Assembly (NCBI GenBank): GCA_963664845.1
Contig: OY761615.1
Location: 1,674,001 to 1,738,000, forward strand
Origin: CAIYTF01 sp963664845
Lineage (GTDB): Bacteria; Bacteroidota; Ignavibacteria; Ignavibacteriales; Ignavibacteriaceae
Reading direction: 5' to 3'
Length of the DNA: 64,000 bases
Part shown: one piece after another, positions 26,424 to 34,865 of the stretch
Numbering within the stretch: position 1 is the first letter of the stretch
How the letters are laid out: each line of letters starts with the position of its first letter
Notes under the pieces: model-generated
Databases searched by the model: none
What the model was told of the DNA's origin: nothing
The model's input: the letters and a program-made list of their open reading frames with translations, nothing else
Translations under genes and position numbers: made by a program

Positions 26424-26858
26424 ATTGGTCGACCCTTACATTTGTATGACTTAAATCAATTCATGCAACTAAACCACTGTATCACGGGTAAGTCGTAATA
26501 AACTTTACGTGAGTATATGCGCTTGGCTTCCGGGAATTTTACGCCGGAAGAATAACCTATTTGACAAGCTTATTTATACATTTTCACTATATGATCCATT
26601 CGACAAATTAAAATGTCATCCGGAAATATTATTCCCGGAAAATAGTTTTTGGCGCTCGCTACTGTGCATTAGCACAATTTATCACTGATATCATTGTATG
26701 CGTCACCAGCACATTGTCGTAAAGAATAGAATTAAAATTTCAGGGGACGAGAAGAATTCAACGCAAATAAAATCAGAAAACTTCTGCTGGGGGGAGTTGA
26801 GAAAAACAGAAAAACTTCATACCTCGAATTACAAAAACCAGCTGTTTAGAAATTACTG
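26424..26858. other. Intergenic stretch without recognised features
   Basis: The stretch between the protease-PLD start and the RHS remnant is AT-rich. I see no convincing gene, strong hairpin or tRNA in it. It must contain the promoter of the protease-PLD gene, but no clear promoter boxes can be assigned. An AAGGG lies nine bases before that gene's ATG. Confidence 0.5.
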
Positions 26859-27310
26859 TTATTTCAATACATTGTCAACTAAATTCCGGATAGTTGAGTT
26901 TAGAATAATAGCAAGGCTTCCGTTTGCATCATAATTGTAATAGACAAGTGCTTTGTTGCTTGCATCACTGAAGAAAGGTGCACCACCACCAGTTGTGACC
27001 TCGTCGGCAACATTGGTCAATTTATTTATAGAAGTGTTTTGAACGTCGCTGCCGCTATACGTTTAGGTTAAATCATCTGCCAGCAACACGTTGGCGTCAT
27101 AACTTTTCAATTTCCGGATGTTTCCGTTGAAATCATAACTGATGTCCTTCTCAGTAAACTTATTGCCTACCCACCAGGAAGCATCAGCAATATGTACTGC
27201 ATATTGGGCATAGCTTGAGACCGGAAGACGTGTGATAGCATCATAATTGTATGGACAGCCGTTTAGCAGTGTGGAGTTGCTCATCCCTCCATTATTCCAA
27301 TCATGCTGTT
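26859..27310 (-). pseudogene. Remnant of an RHS-repeat protein gene
   Basis: The minus-strand frame from 27284 reads YNYDAITRLP, DISYDFNGNIRKL and ADDLT, reaches TAA at 27063-27065, then continues in the same frame as TYSGSDVQN, NKLTNVADE and VYYNYDANGSL before a second stop at 26859-26861. These are the YDxNGNI and LTYxYxGN motifs of RHS/YD-repeat core proteins, and the first TAA stands where a tyrosine codon is expected. A further in-frame stop lies just upstream of 27284, in WS-stop-QHDWNNGG. About 150 codons of a protein normally over 1,000 residues long remain, without start, secretion signal or toxin tip. It is a decayed fragment, probably left by loss of a polymorphic-toxin or surface RHS gene. 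Confidence 0.75.
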
Positions 27311-27331
27311 AACTCCAGACCATACTTGGCA

Positions 27332-27364
27332 AACAAAAAGCCCGAAGCGTATTTGCTCCGGGCT
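27332..27364 (-). terminator. Intrinsic terminator of the secreted-protein cluster
   Basis: On the minus strand AGCCCGGAGC pairs with GCTTCGGGCT around AAATAC, followed at once by TTTTTGTTT. It lies 28 nt beyond the stop of the 27392-28042 gene and ends that transcription unit. Confidence 0.88.
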
Positions 27365-27391
27365 ATGTAATCTTTCTAAAAACGCTAATGT

Positions 27392-28042
27392 CTATTCAAC
27401 TCGCGCTTCTGAGAGTATGGAATAAGAAGTTTTATCCGTTGTAGTTTCAAAAGAGTATGTTTTTACTTCTTTGCTAACCGGTACAGATGAATTTGCTATA
27501 ACCGTACCGCCATTATTATCGAAATTATCCTTTGCCGTCACCGCGGCAGCCTCACCTCCGGCTATTATTATTCTGGTAAAATACCAGGTATCAGCAGATA
27601 TTACACCGGAATTGGCGGAGATTGAAAATGCACGGCACACAGGAGTAAGGTTTTCGGCGCTTTCGTATAACGCAACACCGACAGTAACCGTACTGCTGCT
27701 TACTTTCCATTGAAGATATATTGTCTTATTCAATATGGTGCTCTGCGATGCGGGCAGAAGCCGAACAGAATAGTTGCCGTTGCCGAAGACTTTCAGCCCA
27801 TCTTTAGAATCTTCATACACACCGGATGAAACAGCCACTTTTGTTAGTGAGCAATTGTTTATGCAAATCCAATTTGCTGCGGAAACAGTTTTTGCCTGTG
27901 AAGCGGTGGAAACTAACACACTGTCAATATCTGCCAGTTTAAAGATAATTGTGCTGCCGTCTGTCTTTGTTATCGTCAGGCTTTGAGACAATAACACCGA
28001 TGAGAGGCAAACTAAAAGCGTTAATAAGTATTTTGTTTTCAT
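27392..28042 (-). CDS. Secreted protein of unknown function
   Basis: This 216-residue protein starts with a clear signal peptide (about 1-20) and then TKTDGSTIIFKLADIDSV, a short stretch also found in outline in the small T9SS protein next to it (IPVSDIRKLTFD) and common at the N-terminus of related surface proteins. The remainder is rich in Ser, Val and Thr and looks like a beta-sandwich. No sorting domain, lipobox or catalytic motif is visible. It is the last gene of a three-gene cluster, 12 nt after its neighbour and followed by a strong terminator. I do not recognise the family. A carbohydrate-binding or adhesive module is possible because of the Cthe_2159-like neighbour, but this is inference. 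Confidence 0.75.
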   Translation of the reverse strand: MKTKYLLTLLVCLSSVLLSQSLTITKTDGSTIIFKLADIDSVLVSTASQAKTVSAANWICINNCSLTKVAVSSGVYEDSKDGLKVFGNGNYSVRLLPASQSTILNKTIYLQWKVSSSTVTVGVALYESAENLTPVCRAFSISANSGVISADTWYFTRIIIAGGEAAAVTAKDNFDNNGGTVIANSSVPVSKEVKTYSFETTTDKTSYSILSEARVE

Positions 28043-28054
28043 TTGTTCACCTCT

Positions 28055-28510
28055 TTATTTCAATAAAAGCATTTTTTTTGATACTACCGCATTTCCGAAT
28101 ACCACTCGATATATGTACACCCCGCTTGCTGCCTGATGGTTAGTTTCATCTCTGCCATTCCACATAACGGAATACTTGCCTGCAGACTGCTCTGTATTCA
28201 CCAGGGTTCGCACAAGTTCACCGGTTACATTATAAAGCTGGATTTGGATTTTCCCAGCCGACGGAACCTGATATTCAATTCTGGTGGACGGATTAAAGGG
28301 ATTCGGATAATTCTGGAATAATTCGAATGTACTTATTACTGCCTCTCCTTTTCCAGTTACTCCGGAAACTGAACTTGTATCAAAGGTTAATTTTCTTATA
28401 TCACTTACCGGTATTGAAGTAAGTGTCCCTTTTGCCCACACCTTAAAGTAGTATGTCTGGGCACATAATGAACAAGTCAGTAATAAGAATAGAATTGCTG
28501 TTCTCTTCAT
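28055..28510 (-). CDS. Small secreted protein with T9SS type A sorting domain
   Basis: This 151-residue protein has a signal peptide (1-18), a short middle segment (YYFKVWAKGTLTSIPVSDIRK) and a full T9SS sorting domain from about residue 62 (LFQNYPNPFNPSTRIEYQV, then SGVYIYRVV and SKKMLLLK). Little room is left for a passenger domain, so it may be a minimal cell-surface protein or a remnant of a longer one. The gene lies 77 nt downstream of the carbohydrate-binding protein gene and 12 nt before the next secreted protein, which suggests one transcript. Export by T9SS to the surface is expected from the domain. No enzymatic function can be assigned. Confidence 0.82.
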   Translation of the reverse strand: MKRTAILFLLLTCSLCAQTYYFKVWAKGTLTSIPVSDIRKLTFDTSSVSGVTGKGEAVISTFELFQNYPNPFNPSTRIEYQVPSAGKIQIQLYNVTGELVRTLVNTEQSAGKYSVMWNGRDETNHQAASGVYIYRVVFGNAVVSKKMLLLK

Positions 28511-28587
28511 ATAAGTTCCTCAACTGTTTTCAAATTCTTGTTATACCAGTTGTCACTGGTCTTATTAATCAATTGGTTCATGCTCAA

Positions 28588-30801
28588 TTAAATCGATACA
28601 GACGTTACTTTACCCGAAACAGTGAACGTCTTCTTTGCCGTACCACCCGAATAGGTGCCGCCATCATAGTAACCATTAGTGCTTGTTCCTGTGCAGGAGC
28701 CGCCGGTATAGATGCTGTATGAGGAGCCGTTTTTTAAATCGGGTGAAGAGAAGATAAAGTAATAAGCGTTCCTGACAGGTTTAAAGGTGACAAGGCTGTT
28801 GCCCGATGCGTCCTGAATATGGAATAAAGTGGATGATGAGACTAGAGCGCTAACAGTGACCTTTACCGCATATTGAGCTGAGGTTGTGCTTGTCGCCTGA
28901 ATCATATTGCCTGAGTTGGGTCCTGAAGCAATCAACAAGCCGCCCGATATGTTGCAGGTTCCATTATAGTCTAGGGCAACTTCCGGTTGTGAAGGCGGAC
29001 CATTTACGACAATTGTACCTCCGGTAATCGCAATACTGCCGTTACTGTCAAGCCCGTCTCCCTGTGATGAATTAACGTATACTGTCCCACCGTTGATTGA
29101 CATAAGGCTTCCATCATTTGCTTCGCCTCCGTTGCCCTTGGACGTATTAACGCCGTCATCACTGGCGGTTATATCAATTGTTCCACCATTTATTGTTATA
29201 TAGGGGGCTTCCATTCCCTCAACAGATTTTGAAATTGTGATTGAACCATTATTAACAATAATTGATGCATCCGATTTAATGCCATCATCGGCTGAAGAAA
29301 CAGTGATAATTCCACTTTCAATTGTCAGGGCCTCGTCGCTTGTCATAGCTTTCGCTTCGCAATAGTCGCTGCCTGAGAGTGTGATTTTTGCTCCGGTTGT
29401 GGTAATGCTTATAACAGGAGAGGTACTTGGGCTGCCAATTGTTGTCGTACCATCGGCAGTGATCCCTCTGCCGGCGGTACCCGAACATGAGGTTGTGACT
29501 GTACCGCCAATAATGGCAATATTGCCATCCGCAGTTATCGCCGTTGCATGGTAGCAGTCCGTTGTACCGGTAGAATTTTTATACGTCGCTCCTGCGCCGG
29601 TAGTAGTAACATTAACTGTACCGCTCAGAATCTGAATGTTCTGATCTGAAGAAATACCCTTGCCTGCCAAGCCTGTGCATTTAATTATTATATTAGAGCC
29701 ATTTATGGTAATTAAGCTGTCACCTTTAATGGCAGAGCAATAAGATGGATCATAGCCTGAACCGGACGCCGAAAGTACTGCCTTGCCAGATGTATTAATA
29801 GTAAAATTGCCGGCGCCAAGGGTCATACCGTAACCCGCTTTTAGGCCCTTTCCTTCATCGCCCGAAACCGTTACATTAATTTCGGCGTTGGCAATATTCA
29901 TTGTTGTATAACTTGAAATACCATTCGATGATGCCATGCTCGTAATTGTTGTTACCGAGCCGCCTGAAATTGCCACATATCCTTCGTCAGCATCAATTGC
30001 GTCTCCTGTGGCTGTTACGTTTATCGTACCGCTTGTCATGGTAAACCCGTCTTTGGGGTGCAAACCGTCTTTCGCAGCGCTTTTTACAATTAAAGTAGCG
30101 CCGGCAAATGTCATTGCATCCTTTGTTACCAGTCCGTGCTTTTCTGCTCCCACGCCTGTAATGGTAAGGCTGCCTGTACCACTGAATGCTACATTCCCTT
30201 TACAGAAAAAGGCCGCGTTCTGGTCTTCATACGCGCCGCTTTCGTTCACTAAACTATCGGCATAAGATGCGCCATCTTTTAAATAGCTGGCTGTACCTGC
30301 AGGAAGGTATACCGATGTTGTTTTACCTGACTGAACGTTTATGGCAGGGCCGGAGGTATTTGTCAGGTTCACATTTTCCATTACGAGGTTAAACTTGGTA
30401 TCACTGTAAATTTTTAGACTGCCATTGGTGGATGCCCCGGATATTTTATAATTCAGCCCTTTGACCACTGAGGTTGAAGAGATTACCACTTTTGACCCAC
30501 TGGTGGAAACCGCAACATTCTCAAATGCAAGCGGGTTAATTACACGAGCCGAACTTCCGTTATATACAATACTGACAGTATCGCCATAATCGGCAAACGA
30601 TACGCTGTCAACCTTGGCCAGCGGCACGCCTGCACTTATACCTCCCGAGCTGATATGCAGGGAGTCGTTGGAAGTCTTCCAGCTTACGGAAGCAAGCGAG
30701 ACTCCCAGGCTGATTTTATCCGATTTATGAATATACATCTTGCTTTGCGCCAGAAGGGCCCAACAAGATGCAAAAAGAATCAAGAAAAGCGTTTTTTTCA
30801 T
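28588..30801 (-). CDS. Carbohydrate-binding domain protein, Cthe_2159-like beta-helix
   Basis: This is a secreted 737-residue protein with a signal peptide (about 1-20). From about residue 150 it has a long series of short beta-helix turns with repeated G-G-x-I/V-x-I, DGIKSDASI, GDAIDADEGYVAISGG and GISSDQNIQI motifs. These match the carbohydrate-binding domain family (DUF4353) whose member Cthe_2159 binds cellulose and acidic sugars through a polysaccharide-lyase-like helix with calcium. No lyase catalytic residues can be assigned, so a binding or adhesion role is most likely. No T9SS domain is seen at its C-terminus, which ends in a small beta domain after YYDGGTYSGG. It is the first gene of the three-gene cluster. 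Confidence 0.82.
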   Translation of the reverse strand: MKKTLFLILFASCWALLAQSKMYIHKSDKISLGVSLASVSWKTSNDSLHISSGGISAGVPLAKVDSVSFADYGDTVSIVYNGSSARVINPLAFENVAVSTSGSKVVISSTSVVKGLNYKISGASTNGSLKIYSDTKFNLVMENVNLTNTSGPAINVQSGKTTSVYLPAGTASYLKDGASYADSLVNESGAYEDQNAAFFCKGNVAFSGTGSLTITGVGAEKHGLVTKDAMTFAGATLIVKSAAKDGLHPKDGFTMTSGTINVTATGDAIDADEGYVAISGGSVTTITSMASSNGISSYTTMNIANAEINVTVSGDEGKGLKAGYGMTLGAGNFTINTSGKAVLSASGSGYDPSYCSAIKGDSLITINGSNIIIKCTGLAGKGISSDQNIQILSGTVNVTTTGAGATYKNSTGTTDCYHATAITADGNIAIIGGTVTTSCSGTAGRGITADGTTTIGSPSTSPVISITTTGAKITLSGSDYCEAKAMTSDEALTIESGIITVSSADDGIKSDASIIVNNGSITISKSVEGMEAPYITINGGTIDITASDDGVNTSKGNGGEANDGSLMSINGGTVYVNSSQGDGLDSNGSIAITGGTIVVNGPPSQPEVALDYNGTCNISGGLLIASGPNSGNMIQATSTTSAQYAVKVTVSALVSSSTLFHIQDASGNSLVTFKPVRNAYYFIFSSPDLKNGSSYSIYTGGSCTGTSTNGYYDGGTYSGGTAKKTFTVSGKVTSVSI

Positions 30802-31228
30802 TTTCTGCTATCCGTTTTGTGTGTTTAACATTCCTTTGACAATATTTTCCCCCAATCCATTCCCTTTAACCTGGTGTTGACAAATCCTTTTCCTTTAAAA
30901 TGTTCTTTCATTTTAGTCTTTCTATCAACTCCTGCATAAATCGCATCCTTCCCGATCGACTTTCTGCCTTCTCACTAAATGAGACAGATAGATATAGTGC
31001 ATTTTGAGTGTCGCGTTATATTCACCTTGCTCATTGATAGCATATAGTGAGGTGTCCCAAAAAAAAAGGACATATATGAACTATTTTCATGTTCACTAAG
31101 TGGGTCAAGTCTAACTGAAAATCAACATTATCAATGCCTGACAATAGATGTGTTTGGTCCCCAATAAGCTATTCTGTACAGCATTTGCCTTTGAATTTGC
31201 TATGCCGCTCATACCTCTTTAAAACAGC

Positions 31229-31262
31229 AAAGCCCTGTAATTTGTTTTATTACAAGGCTTTT
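31229..31262. terminator. Terminator-like hairpin
   Basis: AAAGCCCTGTAAT pairs with ATTACAAGGCTTT with one mismatch around TTGTTTT. On the plus strand TTTTATAT follows; on the minus strand the flank is only weakly T-rich. It lies about 220 nt beyond the stop of the DUF3078-like gene and may end that transcript. Confidence 0.5.
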
Positions 31263-31276
31263 ATATAATGGGCGCT

Positions 31277-31339
31277 GTTGAATTCGCGCGTCCCGCTCCC
31301 TGGCGGGGAATCTGCGACTAGGGTAAATTTTGATTCAAC
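31277..31339. other. Nested inverted repeat in intergenic DNA
   Basis: The outer arms GTTGAAT (31277-31283) and ATTCAAC (31333-31339) enclose an inner CCCGC-TCCCTG-GCGGG stem (31292-31307). The inner part is more GC-rich than its surroundings. It may be a palindromic mobile repeat or a structured RNA. No family is recognised. Confidence 0.4.
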
Positions 31340-31483
31340 TGATTATAATTGAGTGAATTAAATTGAGAGAGCGAATGTGTTGGAGTACCTTTAGAGTTTT
31401 GTTCCCAAGGAGAATGTGGAAGCCGGAATTATCAAACACCTGTCTTTAACATTTGAAGTATAACGCATTTATTTTCATATTTG

Positions 31484-32317
31484 TCAGATCAGCGAATAGG
31501 TCAATCCCATTTGCAAAGCCGCTTTCAGTTGCGTTCTGGGGGATTGACTCTTCTCATAGAGGACAATTATATTCAAATTCACATTCAAATACTTTGTGAC
31601 TTTCGCGGTAACAAGGTGATCCCAGCGTACATCCCAAACATCCAGAGAAGTGAATCTCGTAAACAGGCGCAGCTTAGCCTGATATAACAGATTTTCGTCA
31701 AGGACTATTTTGGTATCCGTCACTGACTCCATTCCCGTATCAAGCTTAAAAGCTTCAACCTCTCGCGTCGTGGCATCATCGGTATAATTGCGATATCTGT
31801 TCGTAAATACTTCCTGCAAACCAATACCGAGCCTGCTCACGATAACTTTCGCTTTTCCAAATTCAAACCCCATGCTTTGCGCAATATATCCCGGATCAAA
31901 AAAATTGGAGACTGGTGCCGTGAGACTTTTTTTATAGTCATATCCTCTTGAGAGTCCTGATCGTACCGTGTTCGAGATATACGGATCCACACTCCAACCA
32001 AGCCTGTAGGAGAGCACGGACTCAAGGTACAGCTCATTATCATTTGTCCGATACTCCGCAGCACCAATTTTTGTGCGCCCATAAGCCACTTTAAGATTAT
32101 TCTTCAGCGACCATACGCTGTCCGAATACCGGGCCCCAAGATTTGTATAGAGCGTCCAGGTGAGAGCGTTCTCTCCTCCCTGTGACCAATTATTAAAGCT
32201 GATCTGGCTCAGATTAATTCCAAAATCTCCCTGGTATTTCTTAAGTGTGTCTTTCGATGCGAAAATGCATATTTGCCAAAACAGAATCACAATACAAACA
32301 TTGCACAAAGATTTCAT
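31484..32317 (-). CDS. DUF3078-like outer-membrane protein
   Basis: The start at ATG 32317 gives a 277-residue product with a signal peptide (about 1-20). A longer frame exists only from a TTG 21 nt upstream. The motif GINLSQISFNNWSQGGENAL is the hallmark of the DUF3078 family, followed by alternating beta-strands that look like a small outer-membrane barrel. The function of this family is unknown. The last residues (LQMGLTYSLI) are hydrophobic and alternating, compatible with a terminal barrel strand. It lies 112 nt downstream of the fructose-bisphosphatase gene with no terminator in between, so read-through from the rhamnose locus is possible. A link to rhamnose use is not shown by the sequence. 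Confidence 0.78.
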   Translation of the reverse strand: MKSLCNVCIVILFWQICIFASKDTLKKYQGDFGINLSQISFNNWSQGGENALTWTLYTNLGARYSDSVWSLKNNLKVAYGRTKIGAAEYRTNDNELYLESVLSYRLGWSVDPYISNTVRSGLSRGYDYKKSLTAPVSNFFDPGYIAQSMGFEFGKAKVIVSRLGIGLQEVFTNRYRNYTDDATTREVEAFKLDTGMESVTDTKIVLDENLLYQAKLRLFTRFTSLDVWDVRWDHLVTAKVTKYLNVNLNIIVLYEKSQSPRTQLKAALQMGLTYSLI

Positions 32318-32429
32318 ACAAGAACAACTCCGGGACAAGATTTACTAATACCGTATAAAAGAATATAAGCAGACAATCAAACCGCAAAAGGCAATAAATT
32401 GGCAGGTTGTAAAACAAAAACACGTATTG

Positions 32430-33455
32430 TTAATATTGACAGGGCATATCCTCCTTGGCAATAAACTGCTCAACTGCTTCCACGTCTTCAGCGCTGCCAA
32501 TAAACAAGGGCGTTCTTTGATGCAGGGATGATGGCGCTATCTCCAGAATTCTGGTTGTTCCATCTGAAGCCTTGCCGCCTGCTGCCTCAACAATCATTGC
32601 CATTGGGTTGCATTCATACATCAGGCGCAGCTTTCCCTGCTCATGACTCCGGTCAGCGGGATACATGAATATACCTCCGGTGAGAAGTATCCGGTGAATA
32701 TCAGCAACCATTGATCCCACATAACGGGATGAATACGGACGTCGGGTTGCTTTGTCCTCCTCCTGAAGATATTTTATGTATTTTTTCACTCCCTTATGCC
32801 AGTACAGATAGTTCCCTTCGTTCACGCTGTATATACGAGCTCTGGAGGGAATTTTGATATTATCATGCGACAGCAGAAATTCACCAAAGGCAGGATCCAG
32901 GGTAAACCCATACACACCCTCGCCGACAGTATAAACAAAAACAGTGCTTGAACCATACGCGATATAACCGGCTGCTACCTGCTTTATCCCGGGCTGCAAA
33001 CAATCGTCAATAGTGCCCGGATACCCTCCGGGAGTAATGCGCTTGTAAATCGAGAAAATGGTCCCGATGCTTATATTCACTTCAATGTTTGAAGAACCAT
33101 CGAGAGGATCGAATAAGAGTACATACTTCCCTATCTCGTATTTGGCGGGGATATGAATAATGCCCTCTTCTTCCTCTGATACGATAACGCAAAAATGCCC
33201 GCCATGGTCAATTGCCTTTATGAGAATATCGTGAGCAAAAGAGTCGAGCTTTTTCACTTTCTCACCGTGAATGTTGTTGTGACCGGTATAGCCAAATATA
33301 TCGACGAGCCCGGCTTTGTTCACTTCAAGAGAAATTATCTTTGCGGCAAGCGAGAGATCGGAAAGCAGTCTTGATAATTCGCCTGTTCCCTCTGGGTGCT
33401 GTCTTTCGCCTTCAATAATGTGGCGGGCAAGCGTCATGAATTGTTTTTTTGCCAT
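32430..33455 (-). CDS. fbp: Fructose-1,6-bisphosphatase, class I
   Basis: This 341-residue cytosolic enzyme removes the 1-phosphate from fructose 1,6-bisphosphate in gluconeogenesis. The class I metal motif DPLDGSSNIEVN is present, with acidic SEEEEG ahead of it and YPADRSHEQGKLRLMYECNP near the substrate site. ATG 33455 gives the usual N-terminus (MAKKQFMTLARHIIEG) and follows the aldolase stop by 10 nt. The longer TTG frame inside the aldolase gene is rejected. Placement after the aldolase makes sense because rhamnose catabolism yields DHAP, from which hexose phosphate can only be made through this step. The linkage is unusual for rhamnose loci I know. Co-transcription is inferred from the spacing. 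Confidence 0.95.
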   Translation of the reverse strand: MAKKQFMTLARHIIEGERQHPEGTGELSRLLSDLSLAAKIISLEVNKAGLVDIFGYTGHNNIHGEKVKKLDSFAHDILIKAIDHGGHFCVIVSEEEEGIIHIPAKYEIGKYVLLFDPLDGSSNIEVNISIGTIFSIYKRITPGGYPGTIDDCLQPGIKQVAAGYIAYGSSTVFVYTVGEGVYGFTLDPAFGEFLLSHDNIKIPSRARIYSVNEGNYLYWHKGVKKYIKYLQEEDKATRRPYSSRYVGSMVADIHRILLTGGIFMYPADRSHEQGKLRLMYECNPMAMIVEAAGGKASDGTTRILEIAPSSLHQRTPLFIGSAEDVEAVEQFIAKEDMPCQY

Positions 33456-33465
33456 ATGCTGTTGC

Positions 33466-34758
33466 TTAAATCCCAAACGCTTTTTCCAATTCGTCAATTT
33501 CCGTTGCACCAATTGGTACTACCTCGCCAATTGCTTTAGAGGCAATGATCGACTTGGCAGAAAACTCAGCCACTTCCAGCCGATCGAAGCTCTGCAGCAA
33601 CGAGTCTCCGGTTACAATAATGCAATCGTTCTCGCAGATAACCAGTGGAATATCCTCGGATATCAATTCTGTTAAACTAACGGTCTTATCCGCTCCGTGC
33701 GCGAACTGTAAGCCAAAGGGTATATTCGGAATATCCTTAAGCACCAGGTAGCTTTCCGGAATAATACGAGAGTCAAATTTAACCCCGCTGACGCCAAAGG
33801 CCATGATGTTTGGCGGATGAGCTATCAGAATAGCATTTATCGCAGGATTCTTTTGATAGATATCAATGTGCAATTCAGCACTCCGGCTGGGAATTTTCCC
33901 TGCTTCTCTTTTATTATCACGGATCAGCACCAAATCTTCTTCAGTCAGGTATTTCCGGTCCATTCCCCACGGAGTGATAACGAACTCACTATTTCCGGTT
34001 CTTGCTGAGAATGTACCTTCTGTACTGGTTACCAGATTCTGCAAATAGCTCCTGTGGATCAGGGTTACCATCTGTTTCCTGATGTCTTTTTCCCAGGATG
34101 AATGAAAGGCTGGTATAAATTCATCAAGAGGGTCTTCCCCCCGGGACATTTCCAGATCTTTGTTGCTGAGTGTTTTCACTTTACCAAGAATATTGGCTTT
34201 GAGTGTCAGCCTGGCACAAAAATCCAATGTTTCCAATCTTTGAAATGCATGTATAAGGCTGTTACCAATTGTTACAATTCCATGGTTCTCCATAAGAACC
34301 GTTTTATGCCCACGCTGAAAAACAGCTGCAATTACATCACCAAGTCCCTCGCTTCCGGGCAGTGCATATTTGGCATATCCAACGGTCCCACAGATTTCAC
34401 TGGCTTTTGGAACTATGTGTGTATCGGGTATCTTTCTGGTTATGGCAAATGAAACAAGAGCGGGCGGATGCGCATGAACAATGGCTGAGATGTCTGGTCT
34501 TGCCTTATATATAGCCTGGTGAAATGGCAATTCAGATGAAGGCTCGTGTATTCCATCCACGCTTTTATCCGGCAATACCCTCACGATGTCTTTGGGAAGC
34601 AATGTTCCTTTATCAACACCTTTTGGAGTTATCCAAATCGAACCATCATTATCAAGAATTGATAAATTTCCGCCGGAGGTAGTGGTCATTCCATTCTGGT
34701 ATATCCGGTTAATAATTTCTATAATTTCATCACGGGGATGCAAATAGGTAAATTTCAT
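33466..34758 (-). CDS. Tandem-domain class II aldolase, probable rhamnulose-1-phosphate aldolase
   Basis: The 430-residue protein is two class II aldolase/adducin domains in a row (about 1-205 and 222-425). The first has the full catalytic zinc set: E76 (SSEL), H95 and H97 (HAHPP), and H159 (ENHG). In the second, E295 and H314 remain, but the first histidine is I312 (IAHPP) and the distal one is D378 (ENDC), so it should not hold zinc and is probably a structural half. Family enzymes split sugar 1-phosphates into DHAP and an aldehyde; with rhaA, rhaB and rhaT nearby, L-rhamnulose 1-phosphate to DHAP plus L-lactaldehyde is the likely reaction. The start at ATG 34758 has GGAG four bases upstream, directly after a terminator-like hairpin. 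An L-fuculose-phosphate aldolase role is the main alternative. Confidence 0.88.
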   Translation of the reverse strand: MKFTYLHPRDEIIEIINRIYQNGMTTTSGGNLSILDNDGSIWITPKGVDKGTLLPKDIVRVLPDKSVDGIHEPSSELPFHQAIYKARPDISAIVHAHPPALVSFAITRKIPDTHIVPKASEICGTVGYAKYALPGSEGLGDVIAAVFQRGHKTVLMENHGIVTIGNSLIHAFQRLETLDFCARLTLKANILGKVKTLSNKDLEMSRGEDPLDEFIPAFHSSWEKDIRKQMVTLIHRSYLQNLVTSTEGTFSARTGNSEFVITPWGMDRKYLTEEDLVLIRDNKREAGKIPSRSAELHIDIYQKNPAINAILIAHPPNIMAFGVSGVKFDSRIIPESYLVLKDIPNIPFGLQFAHGADKTVSLTELISEDIPLVICENDCIIVTGDSLLQSFDRLEVAEFSAKSIIASKAIGEVVPIGATEIDELEKAFGI

Positions 34759-34772
34759 AGTTCTCCAATTTG

Positions 34773-34829
34773 AAAAAAAATAGGTATCTCAACCGAATTC
34801 CGGCGATTGTCGGAGCGGCAAGATACCTA
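34773..34829 (-). terminator. Terminator or attenuator directly before the aldolase gene
   Basis: On the minus strand TAGGTATCT (34829-34821) pairs perfectly with AGATACCTA (34789-34781), with inner CCG/CGG pairs, and is followed by eight Ts (34780-34773). The aldolase Shine-Dalgarno begins about 7 nt after the T-run and its ATG is at 34758, so there is no room for a new promoter behind the hairpin. Transcripts from rhaT-rhaM must pass it to express the aldolase and fbp. It therefore looks like an attenuator or partial terminator. Confidence 0.85.
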
Positions 34830-34865
34830 AGGGTCGAGGCGATAAACCCCAAATAATAAGTCAGC

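Larger units (their letters stand above)
30802..31483. other. Gene-free 682-nt intergenic region with two hairpins
   Basis: No supportable gene is seen. The region should hold the promoter of the 28588-30801 gene and the transcript end of the 31484-32317 gene. It contains a terminator-like hairpin (31229-31262), a nested GC-rich structure (31277-31339) and GGTGTCCCAAAAAAAAAGGACAT near 31053, a short hairpin with an A-loop. None is a recognised RNA gene. Confidence 0.55.

Noticed and set aside
31277..31339. tRNA or known small RNA in the nested hairpin
   Set aside because: There is no cloverleaf, anticodon arm or known RNA signature.
33456..33512. Longer fructose-bisphosphatase starting at TTG
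   Set aside because: It would overlap the aldolase gene and adds residues not typical of the family; ATG 33455 gives the usual N-terminus.
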